Below are positions 23,029 through 34,550 of a stretch of DNA of 64,000 nt, one piece after another (positions within the stretch are counted from its first letter, which is position 1; each line of letters begins with the position of its first letter). The DNA comes from Nipponacmea schrenckii (taxonomy: Eukaryota > Mollusca > Gastropoda > Lottiidae), in NCBI GenBank assembly GCA_030562195.1, contig JAUJPP010000007.1, forward strand, positions 2,480,001 through 2,544,000, given 5' to 3'. Under the pieces are notes generated by a model. The model searched no databases. It was not told the origin of the DNA and was given only the letters and a program-made list of their open reading frames with translations. The translations under genes were made by a program, and so were the position numbers.

Positions 23029-23493
23029 AGGGATAATAGGCGTTAGAATACACTCGTCCTACGGCTTATATTTGTGTTTCATATTGACTATTACTTAAAT
23101 AAGTATGCATCCCACACTTTACCAAATTTTAAAAAGCCACAATAAAAAAATATTCGGAATTTAAAAAAAAGTGAGCCAGCGACGATTCCATTCAGTTTGA
23201 GAATAAAAGCGGCTGGTAAATCAACGCTAAAACATCATTGTGGAATTCAACAGTAGGGGTCAAGGACGCGTGAAAACCCACATGTTAGAGTTACTTCCCT
23301 TTATATTTACACGATTTGAAAATCGCTTGATGGATGGCTCAAGCGTTTTATGATTAACTACTTTATTTTGGGGATTTATCGGATTTTAGAGGGATTTTGA
23401 TGTATAGGTAAGTCCACTGATGGATATATACTGTTATTGTCCAAATTTGAGTGAACTTAAAATTTTATGTTCGTTCTAACGCCCATTATCCCT
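23029..23493. mobile_element. TTAA-flanked MITE (piggyBac-like), 465 bp
   Basis: Ends AGGGATAATAGGCGTTAGAA and, inverted, AGGGATAATGGGCGTTAGAA: 19 of 20 positions match. TTAA lies at both borders (23025-23028 and 23494-23497). No transposase. Size and AGGG start resemble the element at 4170-4640, but the interior looks different. Confidence 0.85.
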
Positions 23494-23845
23494 TTAATAA
23501 ATTGAGTTGAATACACGCCGAAACGAAACGGGTATGTCAGGGTCGTAGACTCTGTTACTAACATCTAGTAACTTACATTTATTGAAGTTCCGAATCTTAC
23601 ATCTAACATTAATTATTCTTCAAATGGACTAAATTGAGCTTTATTAATAAAGATACAGTTGTAATACGAAAAGATGAACCTGATAATATAAAAAAAATGA
23701 TGCTGATAATGCAAAAAGATGATGCTGATAATACGAAAAGATGATCCTGATAATACAAAAAGATGTAGGCCCAACTGATAATAGAAAAAGGCAATTACGG
23801 CGTTCCATATGTTGCCCCTTTTTTGTAGTTGATCATATTGAGTTA

Positions 23846-24031
23846 TTCTAAGAATTCTATATATAACTGTGGAATTCCCTATTAACATGGTCACGTGACT
23901 ATCAACATCCAATGAACATACGGTATTTGGGAGAAGGCGTCAACAAACAAGGAAATAATACATACCTAAAGTGAAAGTAGAAGTAGAAATTTCCAGGCAG
24001 CTTATCTTTCTTAACTCCTTCGTCGTTCTAT
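23846..24031 (+). promoter_or_regulatory. Candidate promoter and 5' leader of the PARP14-like gene
   Basis: Directly upstream of the first coding exon and conserved in the 17.2-kb duplicate. It contains a perfect 10-bp E-box palindrome GTCACGTGAC (23890-23899). A GAAA-repeat stretch GTGAAAGTAGAAGTAGAAAT (23971-23990) continues into TTTCC and loosely resembles interferon-regulatory-factor sites. No TATA box placed with confidence. The functional role is inferred from position only. Confidence 0.45.
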
Positions 24032-24078
24032 ATGATGGACACGGGAAACTTTAATAAGAGTGAAATACCGTCACAAAT
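24032..24078 (+). CDS. PARP14-like gene, exon 1 (start)
   Basis: Tandem ATGs at 24032 and 24035 open a 15-codon frame (MDTGNFNKSEIPSQ after the first Met). It ends in AT before the donor GTGAGT (24079-24084). The next exon opens with T, then ATG GCT GAA. The AT plus T completes a codon and the frame runs straight into exon 2, so I take this as the true first coding exon instead of the ATG at 24849. The acceptor at 24846-24847 (TTTTCAG) supports an upstream exon. The alternative is a 5'-UTR exon with translation from 24849. Confidence 0.6.
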
Positions 24079-24847
24079 GTGAGTCCTTTCCATTATTTAG
24101 TTTTAATTAGAAATAAGGAAAAATGGTTTTGATAAAGGAAAACATGTTGAAAATGCAACTTATTATAGGCCTAATTAGCCTACTTTTGGGACTGATTTTT
24201 TCATCAAGACTTAATTGGTAAAATTGTAGAGGAGGGGAATTTGATAAACTTTTAGAAAGCTTAGGACCAGAGCTAAAATCCAGAGAAAGAATGAATGGGG
24301 GAGCAACAACAAAATTTTACACTCCACAAGTAGCCTACAAGGTTCCAATACAAGGACAGGCACTTTTATGAATAGATCACTACAAACCAGATCTTTTCCA
24401 ACCGCTACTGCCTTGAGGTCACACACTGTACTTATTGTAAGGACACACATAGGACTAATGCCTGTCACAATGTTACAAATAAAGAAGCTAGGAAAAGTAT
24501 TCTCAGAAGAGAGCGACGTTGTTTTATTTTGTTTTATGTGTTAGTAAGCGATTGACATTTAATGTAATCAGATCGACAACTACATTTAAAATTAACATTC
24601 CTAAAAATTTGGATGAAAACTGATATTTTTTTTATTAAATGCTTCTGAAAGCACAAAATATTTTCTCAAAATTTTGTTTTTTGTTTGGTATAGCTGAGCT
24701 ACTGTTATGCATGCCTTAAACATTATTTCAAACTGACCCATTTTATATAAACTATTTCAATGGGTGGTAAATATCTTAATATCTCCTGTATGAGTACACA
24801 ATAGGATATCATGATTTCTTATGTATCATAATATGATAATTTTTCAG
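24079..24847 (+). other. Intron 1 of the PARP14-like gene
   Basis: GTGAGT donor and TTTTTCAG acceptor. No repeat family recognised. Confidence 0.5.
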
Positions 24848-26091
24848 TATGGCTGAAAACCTAGATAAAATGTCTGATATGAACATGGATATTGATGATG
24901 ATCAATCTAATCTACAGTTGTCTTATTCTGATGACCCTCAACAAAATGATCTAACAGAACAGAAGACACAAAGTGAAAGTCATGTAAGCATGATTACGAA
25001 CCAGAACATAACAAATGGAAAATTAATTTACCCCCATTCAGAAAGGCAACAAGACCATATGAAGACTAGGGTCTTGGAAGAAGAAAATAAAGAAAATCAA
25101 AATGGAACCAACCAACCAGCAGTAGTATGTCAGGCACCAGATTTATCAGATCAGAAGACACAAAATGGAAGTCTTGTGCAGAGCATGATTCTGAACCAGA
25201 ACAGAACAAATGGAAAATTAACTTATCCCCATCCAGAAGGGCAACTTAACCATATGGAGACTTGGGTCTCTGGAACCAACCAACCAGCAGTAGTATGTCA
25301 GGCACCAGATTTATCAGATCAGAAGTCACAAAATGAAAGTCATGCACATAGCATGATGCAGAACAGTACAGATGGAAAATTAATTTATCCCCACAAAGAA
25401 GGGCAACAAAACAATATGGAGACTATAGATAATCAATATAGAACCAACAAACCAGCAGAAGTAGGTCAGGCACCAGAAGGACTCAGATTTAATCATCAGC
25501 CAACTTTATCTCAGGATCATGTACAACATGCAATGTATCAACCAGATCAGCTGACAAAGTATAATCACCCTCAGTCATATTTCCAATATTTACCCCAATT
25601 TCAACAAGTACAACTAGAATCAGCAAGGAATAATCACTATATTGATCCACAAACTGAATTAATGCAATGTACAATGTCTCAAAATAAAATACCAGGACAT
25701 CCTGTCCGTCTGCATTTTGATGATAATGTGCCTAATGATAATCAATTGACACCTAAATACCGAAATAGTCCACCACCTCCATATACAGAGCATCAAAATC
25801 ACAAGTCAATGCCATCGAATGCATTTCTGAGTGAATACAAACAAATGTTGAGTGATAACCATCTTTCCTCTTCCATGGAGTCTTTTGTTGTTATTGATGA
25901 CAATGAGAATATGTCTTCAGAAGGTAGAAGAAATAGAAGTATCCAACCTTTGAGTAATGAAACTAAAGTGAATGATTTTCAATTATCAGAAATAGATAAA
26001 AGAAAGGTTTCTATGGAAAACCAAATGAGCAATGACACAGTTGTTGAACATAAGGCAATGAAGTTTGAAAGGGAAACATCTGACAGTAAAG
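24848..26091 (+). CDS. PARP14-like gene, exon 2: long low-complexity N-terminal region
   Basis: One open frame of ~414 codons from the acceptor to a GGTAAG donor (exon ends in phase 1). Acidic start, then Gln/Asn-rich sequence with no folded domain visible. Three units spaced exactly 168 bp (56 residues) apart share NQPAVVCQAPDLSDQK- and NGKLIYPH-type phrases (near 25104, 25272 and 25440). A PPPPY motif at residues 308-312 (counted from the ATG at 24849) is a candidate WW-domain ligand. The C-terminal 100 residues are charged. The sequence is predicted to be disordered. It joins in phase to the RRM exons. Confidence 0.8.
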
Positions 26092-26222
26092 GTAAGACCT
26101 AACTTAAGAGTATTGGATAGACTGTGATAATTCTATTTCTGGAGTAAAATTTATATATCACAGTACCGAATATATTTGTTTTATCAATTGAAATAAATTA
26201 CAATTCCAGTTAGTTTTAGCAC

Positions 26223-28105
26223 TTTTTATACGCCCACCTGGAAATGTGGACGTATATTGCCGTCGCCCCTGTCCGTCTGTCCGCCGGTCTGTCGGTCCGT
26301 CGGTCCGTCCACATTTGTTGTATCCACGATAGAGCCTACAGTTTTTATCTGATCTTAATGAAACTTGGTATACATGTATATATTGATGATATCTTGGTCA
26401 AGTTCGAAAATGGAAATTATCGCATGAACGGTTTTTGAGTTATTGCACTTGACTTACTAAAAACGCGTCAAATTTAGTTTGTATCCACAATAGAGGCTAC
26501 AGTTTTTATACGATCTTAATGAAACTTGGTATACATGTATATATTGATGATATCTCGGTCAAGTTCAAAAATAGAAATAGTCGCATGAGCGGTTTTTGAG
26601 TTATTGCCCTTGACTTAGTAAAAACGCGTCAAATTTGGGTTGTATCCACAATAGAGGCTACAGTTTTTATCCGATCCTTATGAAACTTGGTATACATGTA
26701 TATATTGATGATATCTCGGTCAAGTTCGAAAATAGAAATAATTGCATGAGCGGTTTTTGAGTTATTGCCCTTGACTTAGTAAAAACGTGTCAAATATGGG
26801 TTGTATCCACAATAGAGGCTACAGTTTTTATCCGATCTTAATGAAACTTGGTATACATGTATATATTGATGATATCTCGGTCAAGTTCGAAAATAGAAAT
26901 AATCGCATGAGCGGTTTTTGAGTTATTGCCCTTGACTTAGTAAAAACGCGTCAAATTTGGGTTGTATCCACAATAGAGGCTACAGTTTTTATCCGATCTT
27001 AATGAAACTGGGTATACATGTATATATTGATGATATCTCTGTCAAGTTCGAAAATAGAAATAATCGCATAAGCGTTTTTTGAGTTATTGCCCTTGACTTA
27101 GTAAAAACGTGTCAAATATGGGTTGTATCCACAATAGAGGCTACAGTTTTTATCCGATCTTAATGAAACTTGGTATACATGTATATATTGATGATATCTC
27201 GGTCAAGTTCAAAAATAGAAATAATCGCATGAGCGGTTTTTGAGTTATCGCCCTTGACTTAGTAAAAACGTGTCAAATTTGGGTTGTATCCACAATAGAG
27301 GCTACAGTTTTTATCCGATCTTAATGAAACTTGGTATACATGTATATATTAAGGATATCTCGATCAAGTTCGAAAATGGAAATTATCGCATGAATGGTTT
27401 TTGAGTTATTGCCCTTGACTTAGTAAAAACGCGTCAAATTCGGGTTGTATTCACAATAGAAGCTACAGTTTTTATCTGATCTTGATGAAACTTGGTATAC
27501 ACGTATATATTGATGATATCTCGGTCAAGTTCGAAAATGGAAATTATCGCATGAACTATTTTGAGTTATTGCCCTTGACTTAAAAAAATCTTGTCAAAAT
27601 TTTAGTTTCGATAAAATAAATCCTCCAATTTTCAGAGGATGTTGATGAAACTTGGTGTGAGCATCGGAATTGATTAGGCCTCAGTCAAGTTTGAATTTGA
27701 CAGTTTTTCAATGAATTGTTTTAATTATTGCCCTTGACTTAGTAAAATTGCGTCAAAATTCTATTGTGGTTGTGATTTTCAAAGGATTTTGATGGAACTT
27801 GGTGTAAGCATCAGAATTGATAAGACATTAGTCAAGATTGAATTTCTGACTTTTTTCAACAAATGGTTTTTGGGTTATTGTAAAATAAGCTACAATTTTT
27901 TAATAGATTTGATGAAACTTGGTATGAGTATTGAAATAGATAAGATGGTGGTCAAGTTCTAATTTGACAATTTCCATGAACAGTTTTTTAGTTTTTGCCC
28001 TTAACTTCAATATTAATTCAGTGAATGTTTTTGAGTTATTGCTCTATTTATTTTTCAAATTCCATGCTGCCAGTGGGCGTATGTTACCTTGCCTGGCAAG
28101 CTATC
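26223..28105 (+). mobile_element. Pearl-like element P3 in intron 2, ~10 core units
   Basis: Head TTTTTATACGCCCACCTGG with return arm ATGTGGACGTAT, then a GTCCGTC microsatellite (26269-26307). Tandem units of ~161 bp follow (starts near 26318, 26478, 26640, 26802, 26964, 27125, 27287, 27447), then more diverged ones. Each carries GAAACTTGGTATACATG, ATATCTCGGTCAAGTTC and GAGTTATTGCCCTTGAC. Tail: GTGGGCGTAT, hairpin CTTGCC-T-GGCAAG (28088-28100) and CTATC. No genes. Confidence 0.85.
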
Positions 28106-28329
28106 TTTCAGAATTATAATTTGTTGATCTGTTCTTAATTCAACATAAAGTGCACATATAGACTGACATCCTTTCCTGGGTATTATTAACCTTTTCAATT
28201 GAAAGTTGTGTCTGATACTATGATTCCATAGTGGTTAGTGTCTGTGATGAGTGTCTATTATTCCAAGTAGCAGTAAGACTGATCAAACTCTTTTACCTTG
28301 ACAGAAATAACTTCTATTTTGATTTTTAG

Positions 28330-28497
28330 TATCCAACATCATTGAAGTATTCAATTTACCTGCCAATGAAACAGAAGATACTATTTCTTTGTTTTTCCGA
28401 AAGAAAAAAATCACAGGAATAGAAGATGCTAAATTTAAAATATTGACATATAATCAACAGAGAAGAGCAGCTTTAATTGAATTTGAGGAGAAAGCAG
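28330..28497 (+). CDS. PARP14-like gene, exon 3: RRM 1 N-terminal part
   Basis: Flanked by TTTTTAG and GGTAAT, phase 1 in and phase 1 out (168 bp). Encodes NIIEVFNLPANETEDTISLF (beta1/alpha1 of an RRM-like fold) and RAALIEFEEKA (beta3). The rest of this RRM is at the start of the next exon. Confidence 0.78.
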
Positions 28498-28690
28498 GTA
28501 ATTTTAAGTATATATATGTCGTTGTTGATTAGGTAATAGTTAGAGAGTGAAAATTGCCGACTGATTTTGGAGAAACTTATTATGCTAAAATTGATTGGTA
28601 ATTCCTGGTTTAAAAAAATGCATGCTTATATACGTCCTGAACTGCTGGCAGTTTAAATGCTATGTTTCATGTATTTTTATTTTTATAAAG

Positions 28691-28957
28691 TTGTATTCAG
28701 GCTATTGGAACAGAAAACACTAAAATACCATGATAGTACAGTCAATTTTATACCACATGAATTGTCTGTAGCTGACTTAAATGATGATAACCCAAGATAT
28801 GTACTGAAAGTGATGGGATTCAATTCTAAAACCTCTAAAGAAACTATAGATATGTACTTTGAAAGTAAAAAGAAAAGCGGCGGGGAAGCTCGAAGTATTA
28901 ATTTTGACCATTATGAGGATGATGAATATGTCATAGTATCATATGATAATATGGAAG
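28691..28957 (+). CDS. PARP14-like gene, exon 4: RRM 1 end and RRM 2 start
   Basis: 267 bp, phase 1-1. I chose the acceptor at 28689-28690 because it keeps phase (VVFRLLEQKTL). RRM 2 begins with RYVLKVMGFNSKTSKETIDM and the characteristic YFESKKKSGGEA. In PARP10/14 RRMs the same position carries an LYFEN-K-SGGG motif. Ends at EG with GGTAAG. Confidence 0.8.
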
Positions 28958-29276
28958 GTAAGATTATATTAATGTAAAACTGATGTTTTATATAATTTGT
29001 TGATTACTGTAAATTTGTTATGACTAAACATAATGGAGTGTCAACATGGTTGTTTTGATAAATTTGCTATTTATGTCATGAATACAATCAATTTATAGGA
29101 GAACAGAATAACAAAGCCTGATATCCCATTAAAATAAACCAGTGGAGAATATTCAAAGTTTGATCAAGTTTTCTGTCATTAATTAGCAAGTTATGATGAA
29201 AATTTCTATCAATGACTCTTTTTTATTACCATCAACGTACTAATTAGATTTTTAAATATTGAACTTTATTTTAAAG

Positions 29277-29522
29277 ATATGGATAGAGTTTTATCTAAAG
29301 AACAGAAATTGGAAGGATCTAAACTTGAATTGACTAAATTTCAACTAGAACCAATGGATTCGATTGAAAATATAATTCAAGTAACTGGATTTAAGGACAC
29401 AACAAGCCTTGAAACTTTAGAATTATATTTTGAAAGTAAGAAGAAGAGTGGTGCTGAAGCTGAAAAGGTTGAAATGAATAAAGAGAAAGATTGTTTATAT
29501 GTAACTTACAGTTGTGAAGAAG
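29277..29522 (+). CDS. PARP14-like gene, exon 5: RRM 2 end and RRM 3 start
   Basis: 246 bp, phase 1-1, AAAG acceptor and GGTAAT donor. Starts DMDRVLSKEQKLEGSKLEL (last helix and strand of RRM 2). Then IIQVTGFKDTTSLETLELYF opens RRM 3. Very similar to exon 6, so the pair is a recent exon duplication. Confidence 0.85.
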
Positions 29523-29982
29523 GTAATTCTTTTCGTTCAAAAATGTTTGTGTTTTTTTATTGATGACAATTTTTAAGATGTTAGAAATGGTGCATGTGAA
29601 GCCTAATATTAATGATATTAAATATTCCACCAGCACAATATTGTAATGCTTGTGTTAATCCTTGCAGCAATGTTAGCCAGTTGGAAATGTGTCAACAACC
29701 ATTTAATTATTTAGCCCTGATGTTTTGCCGATATTTTAGCTAGGCAATACATTACAATGCTTCGGAATAAAAATATATTTGGGTGTAGCCTCGAGAAGCA
29801 CAGCAACACTCTTCAGAACTTTGCAATACTTTGGGAAGGTATACTTAAGATGTTTTTAACAACAAAATGGGAATGTCTTTGATTTTTTTCAACTAATGCT
29901 TCCTAATCACTAACATAAAATATAACCTTATTTAAGAAACAAACACAGATGTCAGATTAATAGCTTGTTATTTATATTGTAG

Positions 29983-30213
29983 ATATAGAAATTGTGCTAC
30001 AGAAAACCCATGAACTAGAAGGTAACAAACTGGATCTAAAAATACAAGAAAAGGATCCACCTATAATAGAAGTAACTGGATTTAAAGACACAACAAGCTT
30101 TCAAACTTTAGAATTATATTTTGAAAGTAAGAAGAAGAGTGGTGCTATAGCTGAAAAGGTTGAAATGAATAAAAAGGGAGATTGTTTGTATGTAACTTAT
30201 GGTAGTAAAGAAG
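29983..30213 (+). CDS. PARP14-like gene, exon 6: RRM 3 end and RRM 4 start
   Basis: 231 bp, phase 1-1, TTGTAG acceptor and GGTAAG donor. Contains VLQKTHELEGNKLDL and then VTGFKDTTSFQTLELYFESK. Near-identical to exon 5 in the middle 40 residues. Confidence 0.85.
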
Positions 30214-30448
30214 GTAAGTCTGGTTACAATGGGATTAAAAGGTGAAAGACCTGTAAACCTCATCCTCAGTAAAATGTTATTGAACCAGTATATCTAGAAG
30301 ATCATTATGTAATTCATTTTGTAATCTGTAGAAATAAACCTCAATAAGAAAAAGTCTGTGCTTGAGCTTTGTCCCATTAATTCATTGCAACATGAACTGA
30401 TGCTATTGAGATATGAAAATTTTACTGGACAATTTATATTTCTTACAG

Positions 30449-30715
30449 AATGTGACTTGATATTAAGTACAGAACATAGAATTGAAAATTGTCAGTTGAC
30501 AATAACCAAATACCATTCATCAAGACAAAAAGCAACTAGAAAGAATGGAGAAGAAAATGGTATGATGGTGAAATTGTCTGGTTTTAAATCAACTCTAAAT
30601 GAAACCAAACTCCAGAATTATATTGAAAACGAGAAAAAATTTGGTGCAGTTGCTTCTTCTATTGAATTTGATCCAGAAGAAAGATGTGTTTTGGTAACTC
30701 TTTCTTCCATAAAAG
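30449..30715 (+). CDS. PARP14-like gene, exon 7: RRM 4 end and RRM 5 start
   Basis: 267 bp, phase 1-1. Acceptor TTTCTTACAG at 30439-30448 is preferred over an upstream AG (30327-30330), because the codons after it (LILSTEHRIENCQLTI) align with the other RRM ends. RRM 5 starts MMVKLSGFKSTLNETKLQNY. Donor GGTAAA. Confidence 0.72.
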
Positions 30716-33112
30716 GTAAACCTTGATAATATTTTTCCAGATCTAGGCCAACAGCAATTAGAAAAAAATGATCCTTAATAGTTTCAGCCTTATTCATCTT
30801 GCAATTTGAACAGTTTTTAGTTGTCAGTTGTCAATTATTAAGATCTCGTTTAGTTGAATTGATTTGATTTTGATTGAATCTCAAATTCATTTGGACTTGT
30901 GAAGGAGATTCCTGTTTGGATAGAGTAGGGTTTTAGTTGAAACTATGATTCTTTTTATTATTGTGTGGTCTTGAATTAGTTTGATGCTCAACAAATTTTG
31001 GATTGATGGTTATTAAAGGAAGATATAATTAATGCATTTGTTACTAAATAAGACAATCACAATATTATAGAATGCCTGTTTTTGCTATTTATTACCTCTA
31101 TTTTTCAACTGATTTTGGCAGAACTACTTTTGCTAGCTTCTTTTAACTGCTAGCTACATAACTGCATTTTCAAACTGCTAATTTCATTACTTTTGTAGCT
31201 GACTTTTTTAATTTCAATATTTGCGTTTTTATCAACTTCTACAATGTTATTCCCATCCACTTGAAAACTTATAGGTAAATAGACACTTTTAATGAGATCA
31301 AAAATCATTTTTCAAATTTTTGAAATAACTTCCGGTATTGCCACTATTGAAATTTAAAAATCAACTTTCGGAATTTTCAAGGTATTTCAAAAATTCTTTT
31401 TGCGATATGTTAGAAATAGTCATACAAAAAAACGAGGATAAACAAATCCCGACTGGAAGCAAAAGATAAGCCGCCATATTGAAATGTCAAACTTTTGTCA
31501 AATTTAAAATTCAAATTCAGGGGATAAAGCGATTTTCGTTATTTTTTCATATCTAACAACAAAATGGAATATCTTTGATTTTTTTCAACTAATGCTTCCC
31601 AATCACTGAACAAAGACGCACCCTATTCCATGATATCAGTATCCATTGCTCTCTTACATACCTCGACCTCAATACCATCCTATTCTTGACACTAAATCCA
31701 ACTATTTCACTATGTGCAAAAAAAATTAAGTCAACTTGCCGTTTTTCTTGATGTTTTTTTCTCAATGAATGCGTGTATTATTTCCTTATCAGTTGAGTTT
31801 TTCATTTTCATATATTTATTTATGTAAATTACATACATAGATTTTTCAAGTGTAGTTTCGTTCTACTAATTTTGTGGAAAGAGTTTATTCTAAGTTTTGT
31901 AACTTGTGCTCAATCCATTTGTACTATTTGCAATAAAATATGTACAAATTAAACTATTCATATTTCCTCCCTTGCGATAATCAATTAAATTTACCCGGTA
32001 CCTGTATTTAGCACCAACCTGTCTAACCCACTAACGGTCAATCAGTTTTTTCTCAATCGGTCATATAAGCCTGTTAATTAACAGCCAATTGACGGGTGAA
32101 ATACAATCAGATTGAATCCACGATGTTCAATTTACCTTGACTTCTTTGATCATTTGTTGGCTTTTTATACGCCCACATATAATGTGGACGTATATTGCAG
32201 TTGACCCTGTCCGTCCGGACGTCCGTCCGTCCGTCCGCCCACAATTTTCTTGTGGCCACAATAGAGACCACAGTTTTCATCGAATTTCAATGAAACTTGG
32301 TATGCTTGTTCATATTGATGAGATCTTGGATGGGTTCGAATTTCATGAAATTATGATCATTAGTTCTTGGGTTATTGCCCTTGACTTAGTCAAAATACGT
32401 CATTTTGGGCTTGTGGCCATGATACAGACTACAGTTTTCATCTGATTTAAGTGAAACTTGATATGCTTGTTGATAATTATGAAATCTAGGATGGATTTTT
32501 ATGCATGATTTTAATTATGATGTTGGTAGATTGAACTACTTTTTTGCTGTTGGTGTTTTGCTCACCAATAAAAATTTGCTGCTGGTGGGCGTATAGCCTT
32601 TCGGGCGTCTGCTCGTTTTATTACTTATTCTTTTAATCTTAATCCTGATATTACCTTAAAAGCATCATATTGGATATTGACATGTAAACATGTGTGTGGC
32701 AGGTTATTTAATATTGAAATTTTGACCTTTCAATTGACCTTGACTTCTTTGATCATTTGTCGGCTATTTTTATTACTTAATTTAATCTTAATTACTTACT
32801 TAATTTTAATCTTAATCCTGATATTACTTAAAAAGCATCATATTGGATATTGAAATCCATTTTACAGTTGGATACTACTTGGGAAAAAAAAATCAACAGC
32901 CCTGCTTCCTCCACCTGTATTCAACAGCCACCTGTATTAAGCACCACATCCAGCCACTTCCCTTGACTGGTTGCTTAATACAGGTTTGACTGTATATCAA
33001 ACTGAAAGTTAAAAATGGTTCACATTGTGAAAAGCTTGATTGGAGTTCAAATATGACATTGTTGAAAACCATTCTTTTACTTGAGATGCTTCAAAAATTT
33101 GGTTATTTTCAG
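30716..33112 (+). other. Intron 7 of the PARP14-like gene, repeat-filled
   Basis: Holds a decayed GGGACTTTG-family piece (31290-31560: CTTCCGG motifs, AAGCCGCCATATTGAAATGTC) and the elements listed separately at 32000-32985. No exon recognised. Confidence 0.5.
32000..32985. mobile_element. Possible TIR element with pearl-like element P4 inside
   Basis: ACCTGTATTTAGCACCAACC at 32000 is matched, inverted and imperfectly, by GGTTGCTTAATACAGGT at 32969-32985; similar ACCTGTATT phrases lie near 32918-32940. Pearl-like P4 inside (32162-32615) has TTTTTATACGCCCACATA and a TCCGTCCGTCCGTCC run. It has about two core units and a GTGGGCGTAT tail whose terminal hairpin is poor. The outer element is tentative. 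Confidence 0.4.
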
Positions 33113-33349
33113 ATGCTGATAAAGTTTGTGAAAAACAACATAAAATAGGAAAGGAAACTGTTGATGTTTCCAAATATATACCACCACCAAAATGGAATGA
33201 TCGGTTTTTGATAAGAAATATTTCTGAAGATACATCTCTACATAAATTTAAAGATTATTTAGAAGGAAAGTTGGGATGTGATGCAACCAAGATATTATTT
33301 AGTGATGAAGAAGATAAGGCTGTAGTTTTTTGTTCATCTGATCAGTATG
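33113..33349 (+). CDS. PARP14-like gene, exon 8: RRM 5 end and RRM 6 start
   Basis: 237 bp, phase 1-1, TTTTCAG acceptor and GGTAGG donor. Starts DADKVCEKQHKIGKETVDVS. RRM 6 (NDRFLIRNISEDTSLHKFKD) is the most divergent and lacks the YFE-KKKSG motif (LEGKLGCDA instead). Confidence 0.78.
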
Positions 33350-33614
33350 GTAGGATTTAAATTTTGTAATATGTTTACTTAAAAATATGTTCGTTTATTT
33401 TCTTCAATATTGCCCATCTTTTAAATCAAGACACATGCTTTAGTGATATAGACCATGTTGTTCATCTGAACCCGATGAAACTTAGTATGCATTTGGATAT
33501 TGATTTCAATTTTCACAACAGAGCAATTTATCGATTTTGTGTTTTGTATACAAATATTGATGAGGTCTCAGTCAAGATTCAATATAATTAAGAACAAGTT
33601 ACTTGATATTACAG

Positions 33615-33854
33615 ATACCATCTTTTCTAAGGCTGATATATTTAAAAAGAAGAAACTAAATGATAGAATATTGACTATATCACCAGTATATAAGAGTACA
33701 ATAGTTCAAGTTAAAGGGTTTACACCTGATACAGATGAGGAAGATTTACAGTATTATTTTGAAAATAAAAAAAAAAGTAATGGTGGTGATGTTGAAAAAG
33801 TTGACTTAAGTGAAGAAAAAGAATTTGCATTAATCCATTTTAGTAGTTATGAAG
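33615..33854 (+). CDS. PARP14-like gene, exon 9: RRM 6 end and RRM 7 start
   Basis: 240 bp, phase 1-1, TTACAG acceptor and GGTAAT donor. RRM 7 reads STIVQVKGFTPDTDEEDLQY, then YFENKKKSNGGDVEKV and FALIHFSSYEG, closely following the PARP14 RRM pattern. Confidence 0.82.
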
Positions 33855-33879
33855 GTAATCTTTATACTCTTCACTTTTA

Positions 33880-34550
33880 AGTCGCCACATGAATATTTTT
33901 GTCCCTCCGTCAATATTTTTATTGTAGACACAATAGAAGCTACGATTTTCCATGGATTTTGATGAAATTTGGTGTGAGTGTTTGTAATCATTCAAGGTAA
34001 AACCCTTTTGAAAACCAAACCAATCGAAAATTATTTACTATATGATATTGGCCTTGTTCTTGAATTTTTTGTGGACATGATAAAGAACTGGAGCCTTTTT
34101 CACAAAAACTTAACTTGGGATGATTTTAGTGTTCTAATGGTCAGATTGGTCAATCACTAAAATTGAGTTTTTATTAACCAATCAGGTTACTGTATTTCTT
34201 AATATCTTGATTGTATCTTTGTTAAAATTTTGTGAAACAGGTCCCAGGTATGAATTTCAAGAATCTTGTCAACCTCCTAAACACATTTGCTACCATATTA
34301 GATTTGGGCGTATTATGATGGCCATTGCTATTTTTATCTTTGTAAGGAATATATTGTGGGTGCAATAGAGGCTACAATTTTCAATGGATTTTGATGAAAC
34401 TTGGTTTGAGCATTGGAATTTATAAGATGGTAGTCTAGTTTGAATTTAACAATTTTTTAGATGAATGGTTTTGAATGATTTGCGTGTTATTGCCCTTGTC
34501 TAATTAAAATTATGTCATATATACTTTGCCAGGCAAGCTATCTTGTGAAA
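33880..34550 (+). mobile_element. Decayed pearl-like element(s) P5 in intron 9
   Basis: GCCACATGAATATTTTTGTC resembles a head. Core phrases (GATGAAACTTGGTTTGAGC, TTATTGCCC) and two tail-like ends, GGGCGTATTATGATGGCCAT and TTTGCCAGGCAAGCTATC, are present. Probably two nested, shortened copies. Confidence 0.5.

Noticed and set aside
24211..24468. 85-codon minus ORF in intron 1
   Set aside because: No domain, no splice or promoter context, and it lies within the intron defined by the in-phase exon 1-2 join.
30327..30448. Earlier acceptor for exon 7 giving an extra 40 codons
   Set aside because: Open and in phase, but the residues do not align with the end of any RRM, while the downstream acceptor gives a matching module. 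It could be a minor isoform.
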